In this document: positions 1 through 8,235 of the stretch, piece after piece
Layout of the letters: each line of letters opens with the position of its first letter
Numbering within the stretch: the stretch's first letter is position 1
Source: an uncultured Christensenella sp.
GTDB taxonomy: Bacteria; Bacillota; Clostridia; Christensenellales; Borkfalkiaceae
Assembly: GCA_910578765.1 (NCBI GenBank)
Contig: CAJTRW010000007.1
Span: 1-40,683 of the forward strand
DNA: 40,683 nt
Direction: 5' to 3'
The notes under the pieces: model-generated
The model's database searches: none
What the model saw: the letters and a program-made list of their open reading frames with translations, nothing else
Told to the model about the DNA's origin: nothing
Translations under genes and position numbers: made by a program

Positions 1-3000
1 TTCGTCATGAAGTCCTTTATGCTGCCGAACGCCGCCGCCGCGCCGCTTTGCGGTACGGTATAATTAAGCGCGGGGCTGGTGTTGCCAATAGTCGCGTCGC
101 CCGTCTTGAACTGTACATTGCGTACCGAATCGTCTCCGCCGAGAACGGCTTCAACCTTAAACGACCTGCCGCCCTTCAATTCCGGCGTTTCCACAAAATT
201 GCCGTCCGCGTCATAGTATCTGTATCCCAGTTCAAGCGTTCCAGCGCTTATCAAATCGCGTATGTTCTGAGGAAGGTTCAAGGTCGCTCCGCCTTTACCC
301 TTACTCCACATATTGTTTGTGTCCAGGATAAGCGGCGCTATGTTCCAGTTGTACGTCGCGGTTATATCGTCGCCCGTAACGGTTGTTTCCGCCGCCAACG
401 AATATTTTGCGTTGCTTTTGCTTTTAGCGGGATATATCCACTTATAGTTCGTATCTTTAAGTTTTAAAGTAGTGACGTACTCACCCGAGCCGACGTTCCT
501 TTCGGTAATCGCGCCGCCCAACTCTATAATGTCTTTATAATCGTTCCAGCTACCGCCGAGGAAATCCTCGAAATTCTGCTCCGCGCCGTTGAACGTTATT
601 CCGCCAAGCGCGGGAAGTTCTATTCCCTTCGCTTCTATAACTAATTTAAACGTGTCAGTGCCGAGTATATACTTCTTCTCCGCAATACTGCCCAAAGTTA
701 TAACAATGCAGTACTCGCCAGCGTCTTTCGGCGTTTCGCCTGCCGCAAGCTCGTTGCCTGCCGTAGGCGTAGAACCCTTATAATACGTAACCGTGAAATC
801 CGTAACGTTCATTCCGTCGTCGCCCGTTACCTTTACAAGCGAAGCGTCGAAGTGACCTTTGCCGTCGTACGTTACTGTTATCGGGGTTGCGCCGTCGTTG
901 CCGTCTAAGGTTGCCGTCGCAAGCTTGTTTTTGCTGCCTGTTACAAAGGTATCGCTGGGCGTCGTGCCGTCTGGCATTTCCACGCAATAATTTGCCGCAT
1001 ATGCCGGATCTATGTAAGCTTCTACCTTATACTGCTTTTCTTGCGTAGGGTCAGCCGCGGACTTTATATCCATCAGCGTTACGGGCGCGCCCGTCGATAT
1101 TTCGTAATACTTGTATTCGATATACAGCTCGAACGCAGGGTCCAAGTTCAGTTTCTTTATAATGAAACTTCCGCTGTTGCCCGCGGTGTTTGTATAGCTT
1201 TCCTTTTCGTTCTTAAAGCCCGTATAAAGGTTCTTTTTAGCTATCTCCCAGTTAAGCGTAAGTATACTTGTATCGGGCGCGTTAAAGTTTAACGTGTTGT
1301 ATACAAGGTCCGAAGCCGAGACGTTCGCCACATAACTGTTTACGCTGTCTTCGCTTACGCCAGAATAGAACGAATCCAGACTTAACCCCAACGGCAAGCT
1401 GCTTGATTTTATCCTTACAGTTACGTCGTATCCGTCGTTATACTGCGGAGGATTAGTCGGGTCGTAATCTTTCCAAGCGTTTCCGTCCGTCGAATACTCC
1501 CATATTACACCGCTTAAATCAAACGTGCCTTTCTCAATTTCCCAACTGAAAGTTACGTCAATCGTTGCGCTCTTTACTCCGTTTACTTCAAACATAAACG
1601 TCGGGTCCGTCGACTTCAAAGCAACCGTCGTCGTATATTTGCCTACCGCATCCTTGCTGCGCGTCTGATAACCGTTAACGTATTTGCTTGTGTCCACCAC
1701 CACAAAGCTGTCCGATGCAGGTATCTGAATAGACAACTCGTACTTAACTCCGTCCGTCGCACTGCCCGTTTTTAATGCGAAAGGTATCTTTCCGCCGTTC
1801 ACTATCGTCGAGCCTGCCGCGCCGTCCTTTGTATAAGTCCAGCCGTACGTGGTAGGATCTATCTTGCCCGAAGTTATCTCGAAGCTTAACGTATCGTTTT
1901 TCGTAAGCTTATAATTGGCGTTATCGCCAGTAGTGCCGTTAAGCTCCACCGTCAACGTATGCGTACCTACCGCGATATTCGCGGGCATTGTTATTACCGT
2001 TACGTTGCCTGTAGTTACGCCTGTCAGCGTATTACTCTTGTTATCGTAGTAGAAAAGCAGATTTATGTTTTCGCCCGATATCCTGTCGTCGGTTATCGTT
2101 ACCGTAACTCCGCTTTCGCCGTATGACCACTCCGCTCCGCCGATGCCGTTCACTTTACTGCTTACAGGCGCCGAAGACAGCAACTCTTTTTGCGTCACTT
2201 CGAAAGTTATCTGCTTATCGGAATTCGTTCCGTCCGACCAGGCATAGTTTACGGTGTCGCGCAGTCCCAGCGTTACGGTGTAGGTGTCAACCTTCGTCGC
2301 CTCGAAGGTGTCCGTAGTGTCCGTTATTGCCGCGCCGTTAGCGCCGGTCGCCGTATTACCGTTAGCGCCCGTTACACTGTCCACCCTTATGTCCGCGCCG
2401 CCGTTGAAGTCCGATAGCACGTAGGTTATAGGACTGCCCGTATATTCCTGAGCACCGGTTACGGTGGGTATAGTTACCTGCTTAGGCGTTATGGTAAAGT
2501 TTACCGCACTGCCCGAAAATTTGTAATTACTGGGCAGGTTCTTGCCGGCATTCGCCGTATCCGGCACCGCCTTTAATGAAACGGAATACGTTCCCGCATT
2601 GGTCGGCGCGGTCTTACTTGCCGTATGTACCGTGGTTCCCGTACCCTGATACCATAATTCGTATAAGCCCGTAGGCAAATTCGTAACTGCGGTTTGCTTT
2701 AAGCTTGCCGTATATGTATCACCGTAGTTCAAGCTTGTTACCGCACTGCCGCCTTTCATTATCTGTAACGTGTACGGCACGGCTTTGGGGTTGACCGTTA
2801 TTGTGAATTTTTTATCGCCCGTACTGCCGTCCCGCCACATGTAGTCCGTCTGTCCCGAGGGTATGTTTAACGTTATATCGTACTTGCCCGCATTTACAAT
2901 ATTGGCGGTGCCGCTTGAAGTTATGTCCGTCGTCTGTATGTTCGCGCCGAGCGCGTCCACGCTTGTATATTCTATTTTGCTTACAGTGACTTTTGTAGGG

Positions 3001-4355
3001 TCGTTATGTAAAGACGTGTCTATCCATGGATATTTATAACTGCCGCTTGTATTGGTTAATGTTGCAAGAGTATCCAACCACTTCCCGTTGCCGTCATAGT
3101 CTTCGCTTATGTTCTGGGGTACAGGTACTTCTGATTTATACGAATCAGCTTCCGCTTTTGTTAAGTTTAAATGTAATGCAGGACGAACTGAAAAGCAGCC
3201 AAAATCGTTACTTGGGTCATTTACATTACCGTCACCACGCACCCAATATGTTTGATAACCGTCATATACATTAGTACGTAGAAAACAATTAGATGATATA
3301 TAGTTTGCGCTATTAGAAGCTATGTCCCAAATAGCGTTCGTACCATTACCGCTTTGCCTTTGATTTAAAGTAGTATTCCAAATGCTAGTGCCATGACCAG
3401 TACCACCAACTTCAGTGAGTGAAGGAATCCAAATTTTATCATCTTTCCATGCATCATATCCCGAAAAATGTTCACAGCTGTTACTCATGCTGCCGACAGT
3501 TAACCATGTTTCATTATTTAAATTAAAACCATTAGAAGCAACGCCGGAGACTGAATTTTTTTGATTGGCTTGCCAATTACAAGTTATAGGACTGGCGATA
3601 AAATTTCTTAAACCTCCGGTTGTAAACGGTACAAATTTATTGCCTGTACTTACAGGAGTATAATTTGTAGTATTAAAACTACTTACAGCAGTATAATGAC
3701 CTATATTTGCCGTATCTATAGCATTACCGGTAGTCCAATGAGAATTATAGCTTCCGCCATTATTTAATGTAACGGCTCGTAAATAACTTGAACCATAAAC
3801 AATGCCTTCATTAATTGTGTTATTTATATATACGCCGTCAGTAAAAGGGCTAACCTCTTGTTGGTTGAACATTGCATTACCGTATTTATTTGGTATACTT
3901 GCTACATCTACATCTGCAAGCCAAAGAGTAAGCAATACATCACCAACATTTGTGTCGCTATCGGCTGAAGTAGCTTTTGATAAATAAACTGCATTCCATT
4001 TCTGTCCACCAAATTCAACAACTATGTTGCCGTTGTCTAAATCAAGCGAATCCTGATTACCATTTGTATCGACAAGATCTTTTACTTTCTTATACGTACC
4101 GGTATTAGAAGAAGTGCCCAAAATACTATTATACAATTCAGCTAAAACCTGACCGTCAAAAACTTTACCGTCTGTTCTTGTATCATAGTCAATTAAATTC
4201 ATACTGCCAAGTGAGGTAGGCATATTAGACGCCATAAAAGCTTCAGCATTTTTGGAACCAAAGATCATTAACCCTGCCGAACAAATACTAAGCGTAACCG
4301 TACATAACAAAGCCAGAGCCGCTATTAATAAATTTTTTGTTTTAAATTTTTTCAT
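1..4355 (-). CDS. Large secreted surface protein with DUF6273-like domain and Ig/MBG-like repeats (C terminus off window)
   Basis: An uninterrupted minus-strand frame starts at ATG 4355, after AGGGGTG, and runs off the left edge, giving at least 1,451 residues. Residues 1-38 form a signal peptide: MKKFK, a hydrophobic core to about residue 27, and a likely cleavage after NAEA. Residues about 75-396 resemble a DUF6273-type domain, with WIPSLTEVG near 300, YWVRG near 369 and FSVRPALHLNL near 390. The rest is a long Thr/Asn/Gly-rich chain of beta-type modules, for example EYTGSPI near 636, which resemble MBG/Ig-like bacterial repeats. I infer an extracellular adhesin-like or cell-wall protein. 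Any anchor (LPXTG, SLH) would be in the missing C terminus. Frames open on the opposite strand in this stretch are treated as by-products of its composition. The substrate or ligand is unknown. Confidence 0.85.
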   Translation of the reverse strand, partial: MKKFKTKNLLIAALALLCTVTLSICSAGLMIFGSKNAEAFMASNMPTSLGSMNLIDYDTRTDGKVFDGQVLAELYNSILGTSSNTGTYKKVKDLVDTNGNQDSLDLDNGNIVVEFGGQKWNAVYLSKATSADSDTNVGDVLLTLWLADVDVASIPNKYGNAMFNQQEVSPFTDGVYINNTINEGIVYGSSYLRAVTLNNGGSYNSHWTTGNAIDTANIGHYTAVSSFNTTNYTPVSTGNKFVPFTTGGLRNFIASPITCNWQANQKNSVSGVASNGFNLNNETWLTVGSMSNSCEHFSGYDAWKDDKIWIPSLTEVGGTGHGTSIWNTTLNQRQSGNGTNAIWDIASNSANYISSNCFLRTNVYDGYQTYWVRGDGNVNDPSNDFGCFSVRPALHLNLTKAEADSYKSEVPVPQNISEDYDGNGKWLDTLATLTNTSGSYKYPWIDTSLHNDPTKVTVSKIEYTSVDALGANIQTTDITSSGTANIVNAGKYDITLNIPSGQTDYMWRDGSTGDKKFTITVNPKAVPYTLQIMKGGSAVTSLNYGDTYTASLKQTAVTNLPTGLYELWYQGTGTTVHTASKTAPTNAGTYSVSLKAVPDTANAGKNLPSNYKFSGSAVNFTITPKQVTIPTVTGAQEYTGSPITYVLSDFNGGADIRVDSVTGANGNTATGANGAAITDTTDTFEATKVDTYTVTLGLRDTVNYAWSDGTNSDKQITFEVTQKELLSSAPVSSKVNGIGGAEWSYGESGVTVTITDDRISGENINLLFYYDNKSNTLTGVTTGNVTVITMPANIAVGTHTLTVELNGTTGDNANYKLTKNDTLSFEITSGKIDPTTYGWTYTKDGAAGSTIVNGGKIPFALKTGSATDGVKYELSIQIPASDSFVVVDTSKYVNGYQTRSKDAVGKYTTTVALKSTDPTFMFEVNGVKSATIDVTFSWEIEKGTFDLSGVIWEYSTDGNAWKDYDPTNPPQYNDGYDVTVRIKSSSLPLGLSLDSFYSGVSEDSVNSYVANVSASDLVYNTLNFNAPDTSILTLNWEIAKKNLYTGFKNEKESYTNTAGNSGSFIIKKLNLDPAFELYIEYKYYEISTGAPVTLMDIKSAADPTQEKQYKVEAYIDPAYAANYCVEMPDGTTPSDTFVTGSKNKLATATLDGNDGATPITVTYDGKGHFDASLVKVTGDDGMNVTDFTVTYYKGSTPTAGNELAAGETPKDAGEYCIVITLGSIAEKKYILGTDTFKLVIEAKGIELPALGGITFNGAEQNFEDFLGGSWNDYKDIIELGGAITERNVGSGEYVTTLKLKDTNYKWIYPAKSKSNAKYSLAAETTVTGDDITATYNWNIAPLILDTNNMWSKGKGGATLNLPQNIRDLISAGTLELGYRYYDADGNFVETPELKGGRSFKVEAVLGGDDSVRNVQFKTGDATIGNTSPALNYTVPQSGAAAAFGSIKDFMT

Positions 4356-4408
4356 GGTGTGCACCCCTTTTTTTACAAAAAACAGTACCACACTTTTTGT
4401 TTACGTCA

Positions 4409-4664
4409 GATCCTTCACTGCGTTCAGGATGACGTTACCTTGTCATTCTGAGTGTAACGAAGAATCCCCCTCTGTTACCGAATATCTTTAAGATTCTTCG
4501 GCAAGCCTCAGAATGACATGATATGCTTCACTATGTTTGGCATGACAAGGTATAATTTCGGCATAACACGATAAACGTAATTCCGAGCCTTACCTGCATC
4601 AGTCATCCTGAGCGTTAGCGAAGGATCTGAAAGGGTTAGATTCTTCGGCAAGCCTCAGAATGAC
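4409..4664. repeat. Cluster of REP-like inverted repeat units
   Basis: Five 25-26-nt units in alternating orientation lie at 4409-4433, 4442-4466, 4492-4517, 4602-4627 and 4639-4664. A degenerate sixth lies at 4523-4546. Each is a variant of GTCATTCTGAG-N6-CGAAGAATC or its complement. Adjacent opposite units can pair into hairpins: 4442-4466 with 4492-4517, and 4602-4627 with 4639-4664. A 31-nt stretch (4491-4521) is repeated exactly at 4638-4668. The pattern resembles dispersed intergenic REP/MITE-like repeats. No coding potential is seen. Confidence 0.7.
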
Positions 4665-4735
4665 ATGAGAGTCAACCGAAACTTACAATAAGGTTTCCCT
4701 CGTCCGTCACTGCGCGACAGCTACAAGCTTTTAGT

Positions 4736-4770
4736 AAAACAAAAAAGTGTGCCCCCCCAAAGAGACACAC
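4736..4770 (-). terminator. Rho-independent terminator of the candidate small RNA
   Basis: Read on the minus strand, GTGTGTC and GGCACAC pair (7 bp including one G-U; plus-strand arms 4747-4753 and 4764-4770). The loop is G-rich, and TTTTTT then follows. Confidence 0.65.
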
Positions 4771-4967
4771 TCGCAATGGGATATCTCTTCAGGTTACCAC
4801 ACCTCGAACAACATATCAACCGAAAGAACTGAACATAATTATGTAAATTAATGCAAAGGTCCGCAAAGCGATATTTAATTGTACAAAGAGATACACAATG
4901 CCATGATTGTGAACGCTTTGATAACCTTGCAGATTCTTACGTAATATTAAATTGTCCGAAATGTGGT
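4737..4967 (-). ncRNA. Candidate independent ~230-nt small RNA, family unknown
   Basis: No convincing protein is encoded here on the minus strand. A near-consensus promoter (4974-5002) would start RNA near 4967, and a terminator ends it near 4737. Two terminator-like hairpins upstream (5026-5055 and 5153-5187) insulate it from spo0A. The predicted RNA contains a stem AAAGCG/CGCTTT that encloses a CACAAT-CATGGC-ATTGTG hairpin. Near the 3' end, CCCA can pair with TGGG as an alternative to the terminator stem. I could not match it to 6S, SRP, tmRNA or a known riboswitch. It could also be a long regulatory leader of the surface protein, whose start lies about 380 nt further on. Confidence 0.45.
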
Positions 4968-4973
4968 ATGTGC

Positions 4974-5002
4974 ATTATATCACACGTTTTTAACATTTTC
5001 AA
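4974..5002 (-). promoter_or_regulatory. SigA-type promoter of the candidate small RNA
   Basis: On the minus strand TTGAAA (4997-5002), a 17-nt spacer and TATAAT (4974-4979) give a near-perfect vegetative promoter, with a start near 4967. Confidence 0.6.
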
Positions 5003-5014
5003 GTCTTTTTTTAT

Positions 5015-5055
5015 AAAAAATAAAAATTGTGGTTGGCAATTTTTCCAACCACAAT
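5015..5055 (-). terminator. Second terminator downstream of spo0A
   Basis: A perfect 11-bp stem, ATTGTGGTTGG with CCAACCACAAT (5026-5036 and 5045-5055), has an 8-nt loop. On the minus strand it is followed by TTTTTATTTTTT. Confidence 0.7.
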
Positions 5056-5146
5056 ATATTGTGTTTAGCCCCCTATTTCGCTTTTTATACATATAAAAGA
5101 AAAGATTTTTGCACCGCTCGGAATGTAAATAATTAACTTTTGGACT

Positions 5147-5187
5147 TAAAAACGCGTGGCGCAACGGTTTAACCGCTGCGCCACGCG
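5147..5187 (-). terminator. spo0A terminator
   Basis: An 11-bp perfect GC-rich stem pairs 5153-5163 with 5177-5187. An inner 5-bp stem CGGTT/AACCG extends it, and TTTTT follows on the minus strand. It lies 11 nt after the spo0A stop codon. Confidence 0.85.
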
Positions 5188-5198
5188 CATAATATACT

Positions 5199-5969
5199 TT
5201 ACATTAAATTATCAAGAATAAGCTTATCGGCAACAAGCGCTATAAACTCGCTGTTAGTGGGACGCTCGTGACCTATGTACACCCGCGCACCGAAAATAGA
5301 ACTTATAGCTTCGCTTCTGCCGCGGTTCCAGGCAACCTCTATGGCATGCCTTATCGCCCTTTCGACTTTACTTGCCGAAGTGTCGTACTTTTCGCCTATC
5401 CTCGGGTAAAGCTCCTTTGTCACTCTGTTTATAACCGAGGGGTTCTCCACGCACATTTTTATGCCTTCACGCAGATACGCAAAACCTTTTATGTGCGGCG
5501 GTATACCTATGGTTATAAAAATATTGCTGATTTTTTCATCAAGAGACGACGCGCGGCGCTTGTCCCGTACTTCAGTGGAAACCTTATACTCTGCACTTTT
5601 GCCGTTTAAAATATCGTTAATTCTTTCGACGATAATTTCCGACGCAACGGGCTTTATCAAATAATAAATAGCTCCGTGGTTGATCGCCGCATGGACGATT
5701 TTATCGTCGTCGAAGTCGGATACTACGATACAGGCACAATCGGGCTTCAATGCTTTAATATGGTCAAGCAGTTTAATTCCGTCAATGCCTTTAAGTGCAG
5801 GGTCAATAATGGCCACATGGGGATTGACTTTTTTAATCATTTCCAAAGCGAGGTCGCCCGTAAGCGCCGTGGCGCACACGTTGAACCCTTCTGTCTGATT
5901 AAAATAATCAATCAGTTCGTTGAGGTAATCTTCATTTCTTACAAATACCGATACATTTACTTCTGTCAT
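5199..5969 (-). CDS. spo0A: Sporulation master regulator Spo0A with degenerate phosphorylation pocket
   Basis: A 256-residue response regulator. The ATG at 5969 is chosen because GGAG sits 8 nt upstream; an in-frame extension to 6020 has no such site. The C-terminal DNA-binding domain is clearly Spo0A: GIPPHIKGFAYLREGI, KVERAIRHAIEVAWNRG and PTNSEFIALVADK are all present. In the receiver, the phosphoacceptor Asp56 (AIID), Ser84 and Lys106 (LIKP) sit at the same numbering as in B. subtilis Spo0A. The metal-binding acidic pair expected at 10/11 is Val-Arg, and the usual DxxMP after Asp56 is DPALK. The fold should be intact, but normal phosphorelay activation is doubtful. It is transcribed alone from its own promoter and ends at a strong terminator. 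Confidence 0.95.
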   Translation of the reverse strand: MTEVNVSVFVRNEDYLNELIDYFNQTEGFNVCATALTGDLALEMIKKVNPHVAIIDPALKGIDGIKLLDHIKALKPDCACIVVSDFDDDKIVHAAINHGAIYYLIKPVASEIIVERINDILNGKSAEYKVSTEVRDKRRASSLDEKISNIFITIGIPPHIKGFAYLREGIKMCVENPSVINRVTKELYPRIGEKYDTSASKVERAIRHAIEVAWNRGRSEAISSIFGARVYIGHERPTNSEFIALVADKLILDNLM

Positions 5970-6000
5970 TTTTTTGCTCCTAATGTATGAGGTTATATTA

Positions 6001-6029
6001 ATTATACATTGGGCGTGCAAAATTGTAAA
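6001..6029 (-). promoter_or_regulatory. spo0A promoter
   Basis: On the minus strand TTTACA (6024-6029), 17 nt, then TATAAT (6001-6006). The predicted start is near 5994, giving a ~25-nt leader that carries the GGAG ribosome site. Confidence 0.75.
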
Positions 6030-6106
6030 GAAATTTTGTAAAAAAATACGGAATTTTATTCAAAAATATTGTCGCATTTTGTCTAATTTTGTACAAAATA
6101 CATTTC

Positions 6107-7684
6107 TCATTGTGTGATCAGGTCGATATACTCGTCATAAGAAACTTTTTTATCGAATTTTTTGGTACCGTTAATTTCTATAATACGGTTTGCGACGGTA
6201 TTCATAAGCTCCTGGTCATGCGACGTGAAAAGCATACACCCCTTAAAATTTTTCATACCGTTATTTAATGCGGTAATAGACTCCAAATCAAGATGGTTTG
6301 TCGGCTCGTCGAAAACAAGGAAATTACTGCCCTCCAACATAATTTTAGCCAACATACAGCGCACTTTTTCGCCTCCGCTTAAAACCTTCGCCTGCTTTAA
6401 CGCTTCTTCACCGGAAAAAAGCATTCTGCCGAGCCAGCCGCGGAGATATTCCTCATAATGGTCTTTGGAAAACTGACTTAGCCAGTCAACAAGCGTATAG
6501 TCGCAACCTTGAAAATACTCGCTGTTGTTTTCGGGGAAATATGAAACAGTAATTGTTTTGCCCCACTTTACCGTACCCGAATCAGGCTGGGTTTTACCGG
6601 TTAAAATATCGTAAAGCACCGAAACCGTCGTGCTTTTATCGCTTACGATACCTATTTTTTCATCTTTTTGGACAGTAAAGGAAACGTTTTCGAAATAGCC
6701 TTTTTTTGTAAGGTTTTCAACCATAAGAATATCGTTACCAATATCTTTTTCAAATTTGAAATCGATATAAGGATACTTCCTTAACGAAGGCTTGAAGTCG
6801 GAAATAGTGAGTTTTTCAAGCTCCTTTTTGCGGGAAGTCGCCTGACGGGATTTCGAAGCGTTTGCGGCAAAACGCGCGATAAATTCCTGTAATTCTTTTG
6901 CGCGCTGTTCGTTTTTCTTGTTTTGATCTTTCTGCTGACGCGCGAGGAGCTGACTGGTTTCATACCAGAAGTCGTAATTACCAAGCATCATATTTATTTT
7001 GCCGTAATCGACGTCGCAGATATGCGTACATACTTTATTTAAAAAATGCCTGTTATGCGATACTATGATTATGGTATTTTCAAAATCCAGAAGATAATTT
7101 TCAAGCCAGCGCACTGTTTTAATATCAAGGTTATTGGTAGGCTCGTCCAAAAGCAATATATCCGGATTACCGAAAAGCGCCTGTGCAAGCAGTATTTTAA
7201 CCTTGCGTTTGGCGTCCATTTCCGACATTAAAGCGTTGTGATATTCTTCCGTAACGTCAAGCGCGTTCAAAAGCGTTTGAGCTTCGTATTCCGCCTCCCA
7301 TCCGCCGAGTTCGGCAAACTCGCTTTCAAGCTCGCTCGCGCGGACCCCGTCTTCTTCAGAAAAATCCGCTTTGGCGTAAAGGGCGTCCTTTTCGTCCATT
7401 ATATCAATCAGACGTTTATGCCCCAGCATTACGGCGCGGAGCACCGTAACATTGTCGTAAGCGTTCTGATTCTGTTGCAAAACCGACATTCTTTCGGTTT
7501 TATCCAAAGATACGTCGCCCTTATTAGGCTCTACCTCTCCGCTTAAAACCTTTAAAAACGTAGACTTGCCCGCGCCGTTTGCGCCTATAATTCCGTAACA
7601 ATTGCCCTTTGTGAATTTAAGGTTAACGTCCTCGAAAAGCTTTTTACTGCCGTATTGCAGCGATACATTGTTTACCTGTAACAT
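6107..7684 (-). CDS. ABC-F family ATPase (YkpA/YbiT-like)
   Basis: A 525-residue soluble protein with two ABC domains and no membrane segment, so a ribosome-associated ABC-F translation factor rather than a transporter. NBD1 has Walker A GANGAGKS (34-41) and Walker B LLLDEPTNNLD (177-187). The NBD1 signature position reads MSEMDAKR (153-160) instead of LSGGE. The inter-domain linker is Lys/Arg-rich (NASKSRQATSRKKELEK). NBD2 has signature VLSGGEKV and Walker B FDEPTNHLD, but its Walker A position (SDKSTTVS) lacks GK[ST]. Only one composite site, NBD1 Walker A with NBD2 signature, therefore looks canonical. The gene lies 18 nt after the 176-aa membrane protein and is probably the last gene of the ABC exporter operon. 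The specific role, such as ribosome protection versus housekeeping, cannot be told. Confidence 0.9.
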   Translation of the reverse strand: MLQVNNVSLQYGSKKLFEDVNLKFTKGNCYGIIGANGAGKSTFLKVLSGEVEPNKGDVSLDKTERMSVLQQNQNAYDNVTVLRAVMLGHKRLIDIMDEKDALYAKADFSEEDGVRASELESEFAELGGWEAEYEAQTLLNALDVTEEYHNALMSEMDAKRKVKILLAQALFGNPDILLLDEPTNNLDIKTVRWLENYLLDFENTIIIVSHNRHFLNKVCTHICDVDYGKINMMLGNYDFWYETSQLLARQQKDQNKKNEQRAKELQEFIARFAANASKSRQATSRKKELEKLTISDFKPSLRKYPYIDFKFEKDIGNDILMVENLTKKGYFENVSFTVQKDEKIGIVSDKSTTVSVLYDILTGKTQPDSGTVKWGKTITVSYFPENNSEYFQGCDYTLVDWLSQFSKDHYEEYLRGWLGRMLFSGEEALKQAKVLSGGEKVRCMLAKIMLEGSNFLVFDEPTNHLDLESITALNNGMKNFKGCMLFTSHDQELMNTVANRIIEINGTKKFDKKVSYDEYIDLITQ

Positions 7685-7702
7685 ATTTTCTCCAAAAATA
7701 AA

Positions 7703-8233
7703 TTATATTTTTTCAACCTCATTGTTTCTGTGATCTATTTGGTCGAAATCAAGTTTTTCCAAAATGAATTCAGCCGCAGTTTTCGCTTCGTATATAGTTG
7801 CACTGAAATATTTATTTTCATCTGCAATATCGAAAAAAATCGTACCGCAACAACCCGCTTTTGACTTCCGCCCGGAAGCGAAATAAAAATTATGAATGTC
7901 GTTAAAGTTAATAATTCGGGAATCCGTTTTAAATTTCTTTCTGCTGAAAAAAATTTCGACGCAGTCGTCATAAATTATAATAGCCGTCTTGTTGTGACGG
8001 TAAAAACCGTATAGTCCTTCGGAAAAAATTTTTACGGCGGCAAATTCAAGCAATGCAATTGCAATAAAGGCAAAAATTAAACAAACGGTCTCTACCCCGC
8101 CCAATTGAGAATAAACGATTTTTATTATAATTATCACGACAGCCGCAGGAAGTGCCGACATCCAAAATAGTCCGGCAATAGTTTCCGCGTAGCGCCATTC
8201 AGAATAGTATTTGAATTCTGTTCCGGACTGCAT
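7703..8233 (-). CDS. Small membrane protein of unknown function (two TM segments)
   Basis: A 176-residue protein. Two hydrophobic segments (about residues 20-43 and 48-68) are followed by a soluble domain of mostly beta character (IIIYDDCVEIFF, RIINFNDIHNFYF), which could be a PH-like fold of the bacterial membrane-anchored type. I do not recognise a family. The gene starts 2 nt after the stop of the second exporter subunit, so it is co-transcribed and may be translationally coupled. A partner or modulator of the exporter is possible but unproven. Confidence 0.6.
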   Translation of the reverse strand: MQSGTEFKYYSEWRYAETIAGLFWMSALPAAVVIIIIKIVYSQLGGVETVCLIFAFIAIALLEFAAVKIFSEGLYGFYRHNKTAIIIYDDCVEIFFSRKKFKTDSRIINFNDIHNFYFASGRKSKAGCCGTIFFDIADENKYFSATIYEAKTAAEFILEKLDFDQIDHRNNEVEKI

Positions 8234-8235
8234 TT

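Noticed and set aside
48..2417. Several plus-strand open frames opposite the large surface protein
   Set aside because: All lie inside the long minus-strand frame with a signal peptide, lack ribosome sites and have composition typical of antisense frames.
4409..4664. CRISPR array
   Set aside because: The units alternate in orientation, spacing is irregular (about 8 to 85 nt) and no cas gene is present.
4856..5164. Small open frames on both strands between the surface-protein gene and spo0A
   Set aside because: They cross terminators and the promoter at 4974-5002, lack ribosome sites and have no recognisable protein features.
6077..6086. Possible 0A box (TTTTGTCTAA) upstream of spo0A
   Set aside because: It is one imperfect match in AT-rich sequence about 50 bp above the -35 box, too weak to list as a site.
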